64,000 nucleotides of DNA from Cristatella mucedo (Eukaryota > Bryozoa > Phylactolaemata > Cristatellidae): positions 124,001 to 188,000 of the forward strand of contig WPIO01000160.1 in NCBI GenBank assembly GCA_009760855.2, in the 5' to 3' direction. Positions 22,181-34,124 of the stretch are shown one piece after another (within the stretch, counting starts at the first letter, position 1; each line of letters opens with the position of its first letter). The notes under the pieces are model-generated. The model made no database searches. It was not told the DNA's origin and saw only the letters and a list, made by a program, of their open reading frames with translations. The position numbers were made by a program, and so were the translations under genes.

Positions 22181-22335
22181 AGCTGATTTTAACAGTTTCT
22201 TTTGTATAGCGAAAGAAGAGCCTTTACGGCTATCATCCCCGCTTGCTGCTGCATTAAAGGATTGCACACCGTAGGATTCGAACCCACGACCGAGGTCATG
22301 AAAAGCAACCGCCTTACCTAGTGTGCCATCGCGTA
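22181..22335 (-). mobile_element. SINE-1 copy
   Basis: The reversed tail 'ttagctgattttaacag', body 'gtatagcgaaagaagagcc', B box 'gattcgaacccacgac' and head 'ttacctagtgtgccatcgc' are all present. Confidence 0.85.
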
Positions 22336-23284
22336 TTACCGATCGTATGTAGCCCGACTAAATCATAAACAAATTAACAACATTACATTGTATTATATTG
22401 AAAATATTAATAGCTATTTGAGCGTAAGTTAAATTCAATTAAGTACAAGCCATCGCACCGTTTTCTTCGCATATAATCCGTTTAGCATGAGGACACATCT
22501 CATCCTATCACCTACCGATCGTACCGATCTCCTACAGACGACAAGTTTGATTCCTGCGAGTTCGACACGCGTGCTGCCGTCGTTGGATCGCCGCTTGGAT
22601 CGCCGATTGGATCCGCTGTACCGATCGCGCGTCCTTTCCAAAGCTTCGATATCTTACGCGGCGGCATGAGATAAAGGCAATGCCCATCAATTTCCGCGTC
22701 GATAACCAGCTTTTCTTATGGTGCACGACATAATCCGATCGATAAGCCTAACGAAAGGACCGCCGGATGAAAAAATTACGAGCTGAATAATAAAATAAAA
22801 TAAAAAAATAGATGTAGGCATGAATAAATATAAATAAAAAAAACGTCGGATCAGGTCGTTCGGTACGTCGATCGCAGCAGCTCGCGCGTCTGATGGCCTT
22901 GCAGCTAAGACTGGTAAATCAAGGTGACTGCAGCACCGACCGTCAGACTGCCAGCCGGCCGGCCATCATCCGGCGCCGCCGGTCTGAAACGATCCTCTCA
23001 CGACAGGCGCCCGACAGACTGCATCGATGGAGAATGCTATCAGAGCGCTGCTCGAGGGCTTGAGCCGGAGCGCGAAGCTCGCGGCGCGATCGCCGCAGCC
23101 GTCGACGGACGGACGCGGTCGCGCCGCGACCGCGACGCCTGATGCTTTATTTAGCAAGTCTTAGCCGCAAGGCCGTCAGACGCGCGACGCTGCTGCTGCT
23201 GCGATTGTCAATACGCGTCGACCGACCTCCTCTGCCGCAGGCAATCGGTATAGATCGGATGAGACTTGACGACCACATCGCAGC
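22336..23284. other. no gene seen
   Basis: AT-rich to about 22850, then CpG-rich. It contains the triplicated motif 'ggatcgccg...ttggatc' near 22583-22615. No exon or repeat family was recognised. Confidence 0.4.
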
Positions 23285-23604
<320 letters not shown>

Positions 23605-23739
23605 ATTTTGCCGCGACGAAGCGATTTGAAGCGCCGCGCCAGAGTACTTTCTGCGGGCGGCTGCTGCTGTGCTCGATCCGTCAAATAGCGCGCTGCGATC
23701 GGCAACGTCGAATGCGTTCCGCATGGACGTATCTCAGCC

Positions 23740-24860
23740 TGTAACTTGGCAGCGCCGCATAAGAGCGTGCGGACGCTACGCAGAAGAGCTTTCTATAGCG
23801 CCCAGTCGGAGCCGCGGCGGCTTTCGGTGCGCGCACTCGGCAGCCAATCGACTTCGTCTCGCTCGCGTCACAGCAAAGAGGAAGCAGAGCGTAGTCAGGA
23901 GAGCAGCTGAAGCGGTGAGTAGCGCGGAAGCGGCAGCTCAGGACGGCTGGACAGGGCCAGTGCATCGGTCGGCAGCAGGGGAAGTGCATGTCGTTGCGTT
24001 GGAATTGTCCGGGTGAGCTCAGCAGTCTGGTAACGGCAGCGCAAAAGCTTCTGTCGCCAACGGGCCAGGGGGGCGCCAAGAGGCTGAAGCTGTTGCAGCG
24101 GTTCAGCTAGGCACGAAGGAGCCTAGCCGTGGCCTCGGCTTTGTGAGGCGTCAGCCGAAGAACTCTGCTCTGCTATTCATAGATCGACCGGAAGCGACCG
24201 GATGCTCCATCATCAAAGGAGACTCGCAGTCACACAGCTCTAGCTAGCCTTGCAGACAGCCAGCCGTATTAACGCCAGCTGCAGCAGCTTGGCGGCGTTT
24301 TTTTTTGTTGCGCAGCCACGAGGGAATTTCAACAAGCTAGCCGAGGTAGACACACACAAGGAGCTGGCTAAATTTTGCAAGCCATCATAGGACCGTACAT
24401 TATTTTAGATGTGGATCAGACGTGATTGATGGCTAGCTGTGGAAGCGATCTGAAACTTGTCACGATTTAGGCAGCTATGAAAGAGAGCCCTTCAATTCCG
24501 AGCATGCGGTCATGCTACTGCAAGATTAAACGGCGGTCGCACGACAGCATTGCCAGTTAGACGAGCAAAGTCGTCTAGTCCAGCCGAAGACTTGGGGTGT
24601 CCTACGAGTAGCAGCTCCGTTTTATTGTCATTTACCTAAAGGAAATTATCCGCCATACAGGATTGAAAGTCTGCAAGCTATACGGTCAGTTTATTGGTCG
24701 CTGCAGCAGACTGCGGCGGTCTAAATGATCAATACAGCGATCATTGTCGGCGTAAAAGCGATAGCCGATTCCAAGGGCCCGAATCGCTTGCCCCAGAGGT
24801 TTAGTACGCACGGAGAGCATCCAAGGATTGCGCCTCGCATCGTCCTTGCATCCTCGCATC
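23740..24860 (-). mobile_element. old GC-shifted L2-B LINE copy
   Basis: On the minus strand fragments match L2-B in order: a decayed LGxAIGYRFYAD segment (about 24770), CMADNFL and NDNKTELLLVGHPK (about 24600-24660), ASTASHQSRL (about 24430), 'gttggcgacagaagctttt' (about 24050) and the reversed 'actcggcagccaatcgactt' 3' region. Many differences from younger copies are changes to G or C, including in the region near 23790-23860. Confidence 0.7.
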
Positions 24861-24956
24861 TGACACTTGCATCCAAGAAGTGAAGACTGACGTGATTCCT
24901 GTCTGTCAGTCGCAGTCTGTCGGACAAGTAGGGCAAATTATCCCGACATCTGTCAG

Positions 24957-25355
24957 GGGTAATTTGGACCGCCGGCATGGTAGCTTGCGACCACGGCGGC
25001 GCCGCCCAGCGACGTCGATTCGACGCGACGAGCGTCGGGTGAGTCGCGCTGACCGGGCTACAGCAGCTGCTCCTCAATTTTGCACGCGGTCCTTCAATTA
25101 GTCGACGCTTGCTACGAATGATGACGCAGTCCACGAGCACAGCAAGCCGCCGCCGCCGACGTTTTGCGGCACCCGGATGCTTTTGATAGGGCTGGCTCCG
25201 CTCACTCTGCGGCCGCGGCTGCCGCTTCTTCCGCGCGCGGCTTCCCGCCGGCGATAGCTAGCGCCAGTGCGTGCAGGCCAGCTCCTCGCTTTCGTCTACG
25301 CGCGGCGCAGCGATCCGTTGGCGCGCGTCGTCGCCAGAGCGCTTTTCGGGCTGAG
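24957..25355 (+). repeat. GC-rich inverted duplication, arm 1
   Basis: This is about 400 bp and the reverse complement of 29513-29913 at roughly 90% identity by eye. Shared blocks include 'ggtccttcaattagtcgacg', 'gccgacgttttgcgg', 'ctcactctgcggccgcggct' and 'gccagagcgcttttcgggct'. No protein domain, LTR or tRNA-like promoter was recognised. Confidence 0.9.
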
Positions 25356-25379
25356 TGGTGAAACAGTCAGTCAGTCAGC

Positions 25380-25573
25380 CCGGCGGTGATGGCACGCACT
25401 AGATAAGGCGGGGCTGCATTTTATGACATCGGTCTCGAGCTCAAGGGTTCGAATCCTGCGCGGTGGTTGGTTGATCCTTTATTGCAGCTGCAAGCGGTGG
25501 CCATAGCCTTAAAGGCTCGTCTGCCGCTATAAAAAAGAGGCCGCTAAATCAGCAAGTATTGTTTTTTTTTTAT
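25380..25573 (+). mobile_element. SINE-1 copy
   Basis: Head 'gatggcacgcactagataag', B box 'gggttcgaatcctgc', 'gccttaaaggctcgtctgcc', tail 'aaatcagcaagtatt' plus T run. Confidence 0.85.
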
Positions 25574-25699
25574 AGGTGACTGAAATTCTGAATGAGACCT
25601 GATCCCCACATGACACGATCACATGACACGATCGAAAGCGATCTGACAATTGTACAATTTGAACCTCACTAGAAGCTTAAAGCGCACTTGTTTGTTACA

Positions 25700-25890
25700 G
25701 TATTCGGTATCTTTGTGATTCGTCCTTCGTGTGCGAGCGTACCTGCTTACACTGCCTGCTGCTTGCGGACCGCCAACCAATAGTTTGGTAATGCTTTTTA
25801 TGCAGCATCCGCAAAGTGCGCAGGATGAGTCAGTTCTCGGACGGCGCTACCTTCGGATGTATTTTTTTATTATTATTATTATTATTACTA
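25700..25890 (+). repeat. LINE 3' UTR fragment, L2-A relative
   Basis: 'ttgtgattcgtccttcgtgt' and the terminal ATT run match L2-A, but the middle ('ctgcctgctgcttgcggac', 'tgcagcatccgcaaagt') is a variant shared with 46230-46425 and 58365-58560. This suggests a sister subfamily. Confidence 0.65.
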
Positions 25891-25984
25891 GCACCTCGTC
25901 AGCAGATCGATCGTTGTGCTGTCGCTTTTTTGTAGCAGGACTCAGGCAGCGATGGCGCCGCCTCTGTCATCGCTACCTTGAAAT

Positions 25985-26260
25985 GTATGGATGTATCTCC
26001 GTCAGTAACTCCACAAAGTCATAAAGACCATGTGGGTGTTAAGCAGGAGAGTTTTGTATAGCGCACTCACAGCCTAAGCGGCTTTCGGTACGCATTCGGT
26101 AGCCAACAGACTTCGTCTCACGCAGCAAAGAGAAAGTGGGAAGCATAGCAGAGTCAGAAGAGCAGTTGAGGTAGTGAGTAGCATAGAAGTAGCCGTTCAG
26201 GACCGCTGAAAAAGATGTGCCACAGTCGGCAGTTGGAGAGTAGATGTCGTCACCTGTAGC
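25985..26260 (-). repeat. L2-B LINE 3' fragment
   Basis: Reversed L2-B end: 'ggatgtatctccgtcagtaa', 'aaagaccatgtgggtgtt', 'acgcattcggtagccaacag', 'gcgtagttg-like' decay and 'ccacagtcggcagttggaga'. Confidence 0.88.
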
Positions 26261-26383
26261 GCGCGGCAGTGTGGCACCTTCGGCGAAACTCTCGCTCGAA
26301 TCCGGAGAATTCTCCGATGCGTAATTCTCAGCATGCGTAATCTTAAAGACGTCGCTCGTCCTGCAGCTGTCGAGGAGCTCAGC

Positions 26384-26624
26384 GGCATGTACGTATACCG
26401 GTGGCATGTATACCGGCGGTATGTACGTATACCGGCGGTATGTATTGCGGCGGCATGTACGTATATCAGCGGTACGTATACCGGCAGCATGTATGTATAC
26501 CGCGGTATGTATACCGGTGGCATGTACGTATACCGGCGGTATGTATTCCAGCGGTATGTACGTACACCGGCGGTAGGTATTGCGGCGGCATGTACGTATA
26601 CCGGCGGTATGTATACCGGCGGTC
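26384..26624. repeat. minisatellite with GTA/CCGGCGG units
   Basis: Alternating 'catgtacgtataccgg' and 'cggtatgtataccgg' variants repeat more than a dozen times over about 240 bp. It keeps frames open on both strands (Tyr/Arg/Val/Met repeats), which is an artefact of the unit. Confidence 0.9.
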
Positions 26625-27702
26625 GGCTAGCGGCCCAGTCCGCGCCGAAATGGCTCGCCAAACCACTGCGATGAATAGGCCAATTGATTTACACGCAGAA
26701 GCCGCCCAGCTGAAGCGGACGGCGCAGGCCGCAGGCAGGCAGCCGCCGACGTCGACGACTGTTAAGTCAGCTCTCGGCGCGTGGGAGGGGGGAGGCGGGG
26801 GGCAGCCGACTCGGTGGCGGGATCGCGTCGACCCGGCGTTGCTTGCGGTCGCCACTTCCCGCGGCGGCAGCGGCGCTTTGCAGACGCCGCCGCCCTTGGC
26901 AGCAACGGCGGCGGCGGCGGCGGCGGTGATGCAGAAGGCTGCGTCGGGCGAACGCAGTTGACTAGTACAAAAGCACGTCGTAGCTGTCGAAGCGGGCGGC
27001 CCGGGGGCGCGAGCGCCATCGACTTTGCAAGTCGACCTCGCGACGTGGGACCGACGGCTGCTGGTAGCTGGAAAAACAATGCCCGGCGAAAGGCGTGAGA
27101 GCCGCTGTCCAAGGCCGCCGCGGCGGCGGCGGCGGCGGCGGCGGCGTCAAAAGCCACTGCAAACGGTCGCCGCAGCGCGACGACTGGCGTAGGAGAGCGG
27201 AAGTGCTCGTCGGTCGCCTCCACCGCCGGCCTCGCCTCTCAGTACGGCGGCGGCCGCTAAGCCGCCATCTTTGGAGCCCGCCGCGGCGGCTCGTCGCAGA
27301 GCGACAGCAGGCGGTCGCGGCCAGCGAAGGCTAAGCTCTGCCGTCATGCATTTGGACCCAGCGAGAGAGCCGGGCGAGCGCTGCTCGCGACCACGGCTCC
27401 AGCGTAATCGCACTAGACGCAGCGCCTAGCGCATAGACAATAACTAGCCTGCGTGCCGCCGGCACAGAACCTAGCTCACGTGTGCAGCGTTTCGCCATCC
27501 CAGTGTGCATGAAGGCTCGAAATCGCTTGCCGGGATAGAGGCGGAGGTCGAGGAAAGCGAGAAAAAGAGAGAGAAAAAGAGAGAGCACAGAGAGGGGAGA
27601 GAGAAAGGGAGAGGAGAGAGAGAGAAAGAGAGAGTGCATTGCGAGCAGAGAGGAACCAAACGGCCTCGTAAAGCATAACTTACACGACTCTCGCCTTCCT
27701 GT

Positions 27703-27741
<39 letters not shown>

Positions 27742-28749
27742 ATGGTGCGCATTGCGGCTTGCATTCTGGTCCGTTCTGGCGCCGTTCCACAGTTTCGCCC
27801 TGATCAGTTCGCACGCGTTCGAATCGCCGCGATCGTTAGCCGCGAAAATCGCAGCGATCGGCTCGCATGCGGTTAGCCGCGCCACCCCCTCCTTCCCGCT
27901 CCCGCGCCCGAGCAGCAGCGGCAGCGGCAGCGGCAGCGGCAGCAGCAGCACCGGCAGCGGCAGCGCCGGGCGCTCCCGCCAGTCGCGGCAATTCAAGCTT
28001 TTGCCAGCGGAAACGAAAACCTGCGGTCGACCGCACACCGCCCGCCAGCCCGGCTCCTAAGCGGACTCCTGCGGCCGAACCAGGCGGGTCGTGACGTCAG
28101 CGGATGCTGAGCGGTAAGCATTCGGCCAGCGGCCGAGCGGCGGCTTTGTACTCCTCTGCAGCCCTATCCGTTTCTCAGGAGTGCGCGTCGACGCCGCAAG
28201 CTGCCCCGATCGGGTCCAATGTCTCCGCAGTCCCTTGAAGTGGTGCGGCACGCAAAGAAGAAAGAAAGAAGATGCGAGGAGCCGACGGCCGAATTCGGCG
28301 AACCTGACTCATTTAGCCGCAGAAGCTCTCGGCGGCTGCGGCTGCGGCGGCCATTGCCACGCCAAACGAGAAGTCCGATGCGAAACTGCTCGCATCGGAG
28401 GTTTCGAGCGACGCTCGCCGCTCTTTTTCATCGAGCGCTTGTCGTCGCGTCGCGTCGTCTAACGCGGGGCTGCTCGATCGCAGCGAGAGACCGGCCGCCG
28501 TCGCTCTCGATCCGCGCTAAAAAAACGCTACTAAAAAGTGATATTATTTAAAATATTATAAATAACATAAATATTATTATACAACACCAACAATTAATAA
28601 TCTATAACATGTTATTAGCATCGTATGCATTGTCAATAATTAAACAATAAGAAATAAGTAGTAAAAATATCACAACGCATAGACAGCGAAGAGCGACCGA
28701 CGCTATATGCGTTCGACGAAGCGAAGACGTGCACAGAAAGACGTGCCCC
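26625..28749. other. CpG-rich region without identified gene
   Basis: It contains (CGG)n near 26895-26930 and 27116-27147, a GA-rich tract (27545-27640), (CT)n at 27703-27738, an AGC-type triplet tract (27910-27960) and an AT-rich island (28530-28680). No exon was recognised. Confidence 0.4.
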
Positions 28750-28857
28750 GTCAGACGGGCGACAGTGCGGCGTCAGACAGGTGACAGTGCGGCGTCAGAC
28801 AGGTGAAGAGTGCGGCCTCAGACAGGTGAAGAGTGCGGCGTCCGACCTGCCTGACGC
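28750..28857. repeat. 22-23 bp minisatellite, about 4.5 units
   Basis: Units of the form 'gtcagacaggtgacagtgcg' plus gc, the later ones with 'gaagag' for 'gacag'. The array ends 'gacctgcctgacgcc', which reads back partly on itself. Confidence 0.92.
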
Positions 28858-29512
28858 CGGACGTCCGTCGCAGCCGATCTTTATAGAGATACAGCAGAAG
28901 GCGCGAGCGTCTGCGCCGAGGCCGCGTCTCGCGCGCGAAAATCCGAGAGCACAACTCCCGACTCTTGCACCCGCGACGGAAGACTCGCCTGAAGAAACGA
29001 TCGCCACCCAGCCGGCCAGCCAGCCAGCCAGCGCCGCGACTTGGCACCAGCGTCCTTCTCTTAGTGCTAGCGTCGTTCCGATCGCACTTTGCCGCCCGCC
29101 GTCGCCGGCGGGCGCTGGCCTTCTTCAGCAGAAGGCATTGTTTCGCAATGTTGAAATTCTTTTCCTGATGGACGGCCGCCGGTGAAATCGAACCGCTCCC
29201 CAGGCTGCCGGCAAGTGTGCGTGCTTCGTCGCTCGGGCCCGAGCGTGACCTGCGCTGCACGAGCGCTCCTCCGGTCGCAGTCCGTCTCGCGCCTGCTTGA
29301 ATCTTGACCTCGACCTGAATCTTAGTGCGGTCAATGCCGAGTCGAATGGCGTGCAGCCGCCTTTGCTGCTGCCGCCGCTCGACACGGTATTCGCCTTTCA
29401 TCTCAGCGACACCCTCTCAGAGGAAGGCGGGGCGGGGCGGGCGGGCGGGGGGGGGGGGCAAATGTAAAGAAGACTAGTGCTTTACTTTAATCCGCCTGAC
29501 GAACTGGCCGAT
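28858..29512. other. CpG-rich, G-run, no gene seen
   Basis: GC-rich sequence with repeated 'ccagc' near 29010-29030 and a G-rich run (about 29425-29459) with quadruplex potential. Confidence 0.4.
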
Positions 29513-29913
29513 CTCAGCCCGAAAAGCGCTCTGGCGACGACGCGTGCGGACGGATCGCTGCGCGGCGCGGAGACGAAAGCGAGGAGCTGGCTTGCACGCA
29601 CTGGCGCTAGCTATCGCCGGCGGGAAGCCGCGCGGAGGAAGCGGCAGCCGCGGCCGCAGAGTGAGCGGGGCCAGCGCTATCATAAGCATCCGGTTGCCGC
29701 AAAACGTCGGCGGCGGCGGCGGCTTGCCTTGCTCGCGAATTGCGTCGTCATTCGTGGAAAGCGTCGACTAATTGAAGGACCGCGAGCGAAATTGAGGAGC
29801 AGCTGCTGTAGCCCGGTCAGCGCGACTCACCCGACGCTCGTCGCGTCGAATCGACGTCGCTGGGCGGCGCCGCCGCCGCCGCAAGCTACGAGGCCAGCGG
29901 CCCAAATCGTCCC
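29513..29913 (-). repeat. GC-rich inverted duplication, arm 2
   Basis: Inverted partner of 24957-25355 (see that entry). The spacer between the arms is about 4.2 kb and contains SINE, LINE and minisatellite sequence. Confidence 0.9.
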
Positions 29914-30214
29914 GACTCGCCTAGCCCGACAGAAAGTGAAAGTGAAAGCGAGCGAATTAATGCCTGCGCTCGTCGAGTGGCCAGAGAGAGAGAGAGAGAG
30001 AATGCTATGCGAATTTCCTTCAGTTGGATGAAGCCGCAAGTTGACTACTTGACGGTCGACGGTCGCATCCGGTAGCTGCCTGCAATGCCGCGCAGGAATG
30101 CGTTCGAGCGAGCGAACGCTCAGCGCTTAGCACACATTCTATCCCCAGACGTATTAACTACCTCACGAAAAACCTCCGGAACCGGAAGTGCCGCAACATG
30201 TGACAATAGTCAGC
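29914..30214. other. no gene seen
   Basis: Mixed-composition sequence with a short GA run at 29981-30001. Confidence 0.4.
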
Positions 30215-30335
30215 GTTGTTTATCAAGTATAATATTACTCACCATTCAATAGCCTTTTTTCCGCTGCAGGAAATGCAAAGGGCCTAGAGAGCAGCTATCT
30301 GAGGGCGCTTTACCAAGTGCATTATCATTATTATG
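30215..30335 (+). repeat. L2-A 3' tail fragment
   Basis: 'attactcaccattcaatag', 'gcaggaaatgcaaagggcct' and 'gagggcgctttaccaagtgc' with a short ATT-like tail. Confidence 0.8.
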
Positions 30336-30350
30336 TCAGGCTGGCCAAAC

Positions 30351-30532
30351 GGTGAGCCGTGATGGCACACTAGGTAAGGCGGTTGCTTTCACGACCTCGG
30401 CTCCGAGGTCGTGAAAGTTCGATTCCTGCGGTGGGCGATTCTTTATCGCCTCTAAAAGCGGGGGTGATAGCCGTAAAGGCTCTTCTGTCGCTATACAAAA
30501 AGAGGCTGTTTAATCAGCTAGGATTTATTATT
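30351..30532 (+). mobile_element. SINE-1, well preserved
   Basis: 'gagccgtgatggcacactag', 'gtaaggcggttgcttt', B-box region 'aagttcgattcctgc', 'gtaaaggctcttctgtcgct', 'atacaaaaagaggctgttta', tail 'atcagctaggattta'. This and 51105-51279 are the best reference copies. Confidence 0.93.
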
Positions 30533-33358
30533 ACTTATTTAAACGACGCCGCGCCCGCAGCGACCTCACTCCCGACGGCGCTCTCCAGCCCACGCCGAAA
30601 AATATGCACGCTTTACGAAAGTCCTTTAGGCGGCGCGCTGTTAGGGCGAGGTGAAGAGCATCGTAACTCATCCAACATTACTTCATCTCGATTTTGCACG
30701 CCGGCAACGCGGGCGTGCCGCCGCCGCCGCCACACGGGGCCGCGCTTCCGGTAAGCGCCGCCGTTCCGCGAGCGCCACCTGCTGAATTCGCGCTCTGCCC
30801 GGGCAATTTCGTCCTTTCTCTATTTTTTGCAGAGCACTCCCCGCTCAAGGCTGGTGCGTTCGATGGTGGCTGAAAGCGCCGCTTATTTCGACTTGTCCGT
30901 CGATAGCAGCAGCCGCAAAGGACGCGGCTGGCTCGCAACTTCCGGATTGACGGCGTCGTCCGGACGCATCGATCGGATCGCGCGATGGATGGCGCGCCGT
31001 CTAGATGCGCCTGCCGGCTAGATGGCGCTCCGGGGCGCAGCGCCGAGTCGACGGCGGCGGGCGCAGCGCCGTGCCGACGCGCGGCCGCCGCCGTAAAGTG
31101 TCTGGGCCTCGCGAAGGCGACGCAGAAGGCAGAAGGCGCGCGGCGCATTTCGACTGAGTCCGAGGCTCGCTGCGCGCTGCTCGCCCGCCGAGCCGCTTTC
31201 ATGGTTGCGTAACGATTAGCAGCCGACTCGGCCGCCTCGCGATCAGTTTGGGGCGCGTGGGACGCGCTGGCTCTAGCCCGGCTCGCAGCAGGTGCAAGGG
31301 AGGCAGCGAAGGAGTGTCCGCTGGCTGCAGGACTCGAGCCCGCGACCGAAGCGAGAGGTCGCGAAGCCTCGGAGAGCGCACCCTCACGCCCGCGGCCGAG
31401 ACTCGCGGTCGGCGCTGAAAATGTCGCGAATTCCGGAAGCGGCTGTCGAAGGCGGCCAACTCGGCCCTCCGCGCTCGCTCCGGCAATCCCCGGCAGCCGC
31501 CGAGGTGCAGGGGAGTGAGGGAGTTAAAGCGACGATGCAGAGGTAAAAGGTAGCTCGCTCGGCGCCGCCTCCTTTCTGAAGCGGCGCGCCGAGCTTCGGT
31601 CGGGGCGAGCGAGCGCTCGGGCGGGCCCGTCGCCGGCGCCGCGACGCAATGAGCAAGGTGCCCCCTCGCCGCGCTCTCTCGCTCGCCGGGGGGGGGGGAG
31701 GGCGACCGACGCAACCGCCCTCCTGGCGGCGAACCGCCTTTGTAGTTCGGTCATTTTTAGCGTGCGGTAGGTACGCCGGCGGCTCGCCGCATTGCAGCCA
31801 AATTCGGATCGCGTCGGGCCGCTTCCTGGGCGAGCATCCCGATTGGCAGCCGAGACCCGTTCGCACGCGTCGCAGATCTGTTGACGTTAGCCGCTCGCCT
31901 GCTCGGCGCGACGGACAACTGGCGGACAACGGCGGACTACTGGCGAGCGCCTGGGCATGGGCCCCCGCACCGAGTCGCCTTTCAAGACTCTGTCCAGTCC
32001 GTCCGGTGGCTTCGCTTTAAAAGTGCCTCTTTTAAGTGCATTAAACGCTACTAGTTAGAGCTCGGTCTACTAGTGTCATTCCTGGTCGCTAGTACAGCCC
32101 GGTCACTAGTACAGCCCGGTCACTAGTACCGGTTACCCGCGCATTGGCGTAACTAGTTGCGGCCGCCGGCCGTAGTGAAAGTGCTCGCGCAAGATGACCA
32201 AGGTCCTGAGTTCGAATCCTCCAGCTGACGGTCCTTTTTTCACCAACTGCAAGCGGTGGCGATAGCCTCTAGCGGCGAGATGGCAACCAGTACTTTCGAG
32301 ATTGATGTGTAATTCTAGTACGACTTTCAGCGAAGCGAGTCCGCAGGCAGTGAGCTCTGAAAACGGCAGAAGAGCCTTTCCTTCCCGGTTGTCCGAGCCG
32401 CTTGCAGTGGGTAATAAATGGATCGTCCACTGCAGGACTCACGACGATCACGACGCGATCACGATCGCAATCGCGATCGCTCACGACGCGGATCGTGCAG
32501 AGCGCGAGCACCTTCACCCTAGGCTAAATCCGTGCTGCAATCGTCTGCTGCATGCATGCACACGAAGCTCGAAGCGGCGGCGAGCGGGTCGAAGGTTCCC
32601 GTCGCCAAGAACGTACGCGCGCTGCGCCGAGAGGCTCTTCTGCGCGCGCGTGCGTTGGCTGGGCCGGAAGTGGAGGTGAGGCACCGTATTTCAGGAGCGA
32701 AACGCGTCGGTAGACGAAACAAGTCGTCCGTGAAATGTCATCCGTGAAATATCGATTGCTACAATAATATGAAATAATAATTACAAGTCATCCGTGAAAT
32801 TTCATCCGAGAAGGACCGGCTACGCGTCCGCGGCGAAAAAAACGCCGACACCTACGCAAGCAACTACCATATGCGTAGTGCGCCATCACGGCTCAACGTG
32901 AATGACGGCGGTGAGACCGACCGTCCGTACTTCCGTCCGACCACTTGAGGGCATGAAGCCTGTGCACTGGAGGAAAAATAATTCTATATTGTATTAACAT
33001 ATCTTATTGCAATTATTTGATCTCATTATTTCCTAAACAAGATACTGTCCACAACTTGTCCGCGCCTTAGTTTCGCTGGTGACTTAAGCGATTTGGCTGC
33101 CTAGCCTGGCTCACCAGGGAGCGAAACTACGGTAGCGAAACTACGTCCGCTCGAGCGTTCAAACTGCGCAGGTTCGCTCCGCAAGAGCCGCACCTGGCTT
33201 CGGATGAGAATTACAGTACTGTCTACAATACGAGGCGATGCCATCTCCGTGGCGATTAGTCTGAATATCTCACGCGGGATCTCGTTCAAACTCAACGAGG
33301 CGATAGAGAGAGAGGGAGAGAGAGAGGAGGGGGGGAGAGAGAGTGTGTGATAGAGAGG

Positions 33359-33403
<45 letters not shown>

Positions 33404-33927
33404 ACAGTGTGGGAGAGACCAGAGATCAGAGACAGAGACGGAGACCAGAGGCGGAGACGGAGACAAAGACAGAGAGCCACGCGGCTCTCCAGCGATGCTG
33501 CCGTTGTGGCTGCGTCGGCGGTGGCTAGGGCTAGTCGACCGACGGTAGCTATCGCCGCGAGATAGATGACATCTCTCGAGATAGATGACATCTCTCCAGA
33601 CACGACCGCTAAATTGGGTCGCGCGTGGATTGCGGCGGCACCGGAATTTGGCTTTAGCGGTTAGAAATCCGCTTGCCAGCAATGTCGACGAAATATGGGC
33701 GCTCGTTAAGTGGGCGGCGGCGCAACGGATGCGGTCGCGCGCGCTGCCGAGAACGGCGGCGGAGCATTAGCGGTACGAACGGCGCGTCCACGCGCAGCAT
33801 GGCGGCGGCGCGCAGCATGGCGGCGATGAGGAGCTTCGAGCCTGCGCCGTCGAGCGGTTCCTTGAAACGGCGTCGACATCGACGCGTAGACATCCGTCTC
33901 GGCATCGACGCGTAGGGCTTAGCGTAG
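30533..33927. other. GC-rich region without identified gene
   Basis: CpG-rich DNA with a 17-bp tandem repeat (32084-32132), a decayed SINE-1 piece (about 32176-32275, B box 'gagttcgaatcctcc'), a SINE-1 head fragment (about 32873-32897, minus), three 'tcatccgtgaaat' motifs (32735-32810), a GA tract (33303-33402) and a 20-bp direct repeat 'gagatagatgacatctct' (33559-33597). No gene was identified. Confidence 0.4.
32084..32132. repeat. 17-bp tandem repeat, about 3 units
   Basis: 'ggtcgctagtacagccc' then 'ggtcactagtacagccc' then a partial unit. Confidence 0.9.
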
Positions 33928-34045
33928 TAATAATAATAATGATAAAAATTCACTTGCCATAGCGCCCTCATAGAACTCAAGTGTCTTTATAGGCACTTTA
34001 CGTTTGCTGTTAAGGAAAAACGACTGCACGGTCAATAGTAGTTGT
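33928..34045 (-). repeat. L2-A 3' tail fragment
   Basis: Reversed tail: ATT-type repeats, 'atagcgccctcatagaact', 'ggcactttacgtttgctg'. Confidence 0.8.
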
Positions 34046-34124
34046 AATTATAGTAATATTAATATTTATTATTAATATTTATTAATTAATTTTATATATT
34101 AATATTTATTTATTTATTAATTAC

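Noticed and set aside
26384-26624. CRISPR-like array
   Set aside because: Units are contiguous and variable without unique spacers, in an animal genome; it is a minisatellite.
26197-26961. Tyr/Arg/Val/Met repeat 'protein' on both strands
   Set aside because: It is explained by the minisatellite unit and has no start, splice or domain evidence.
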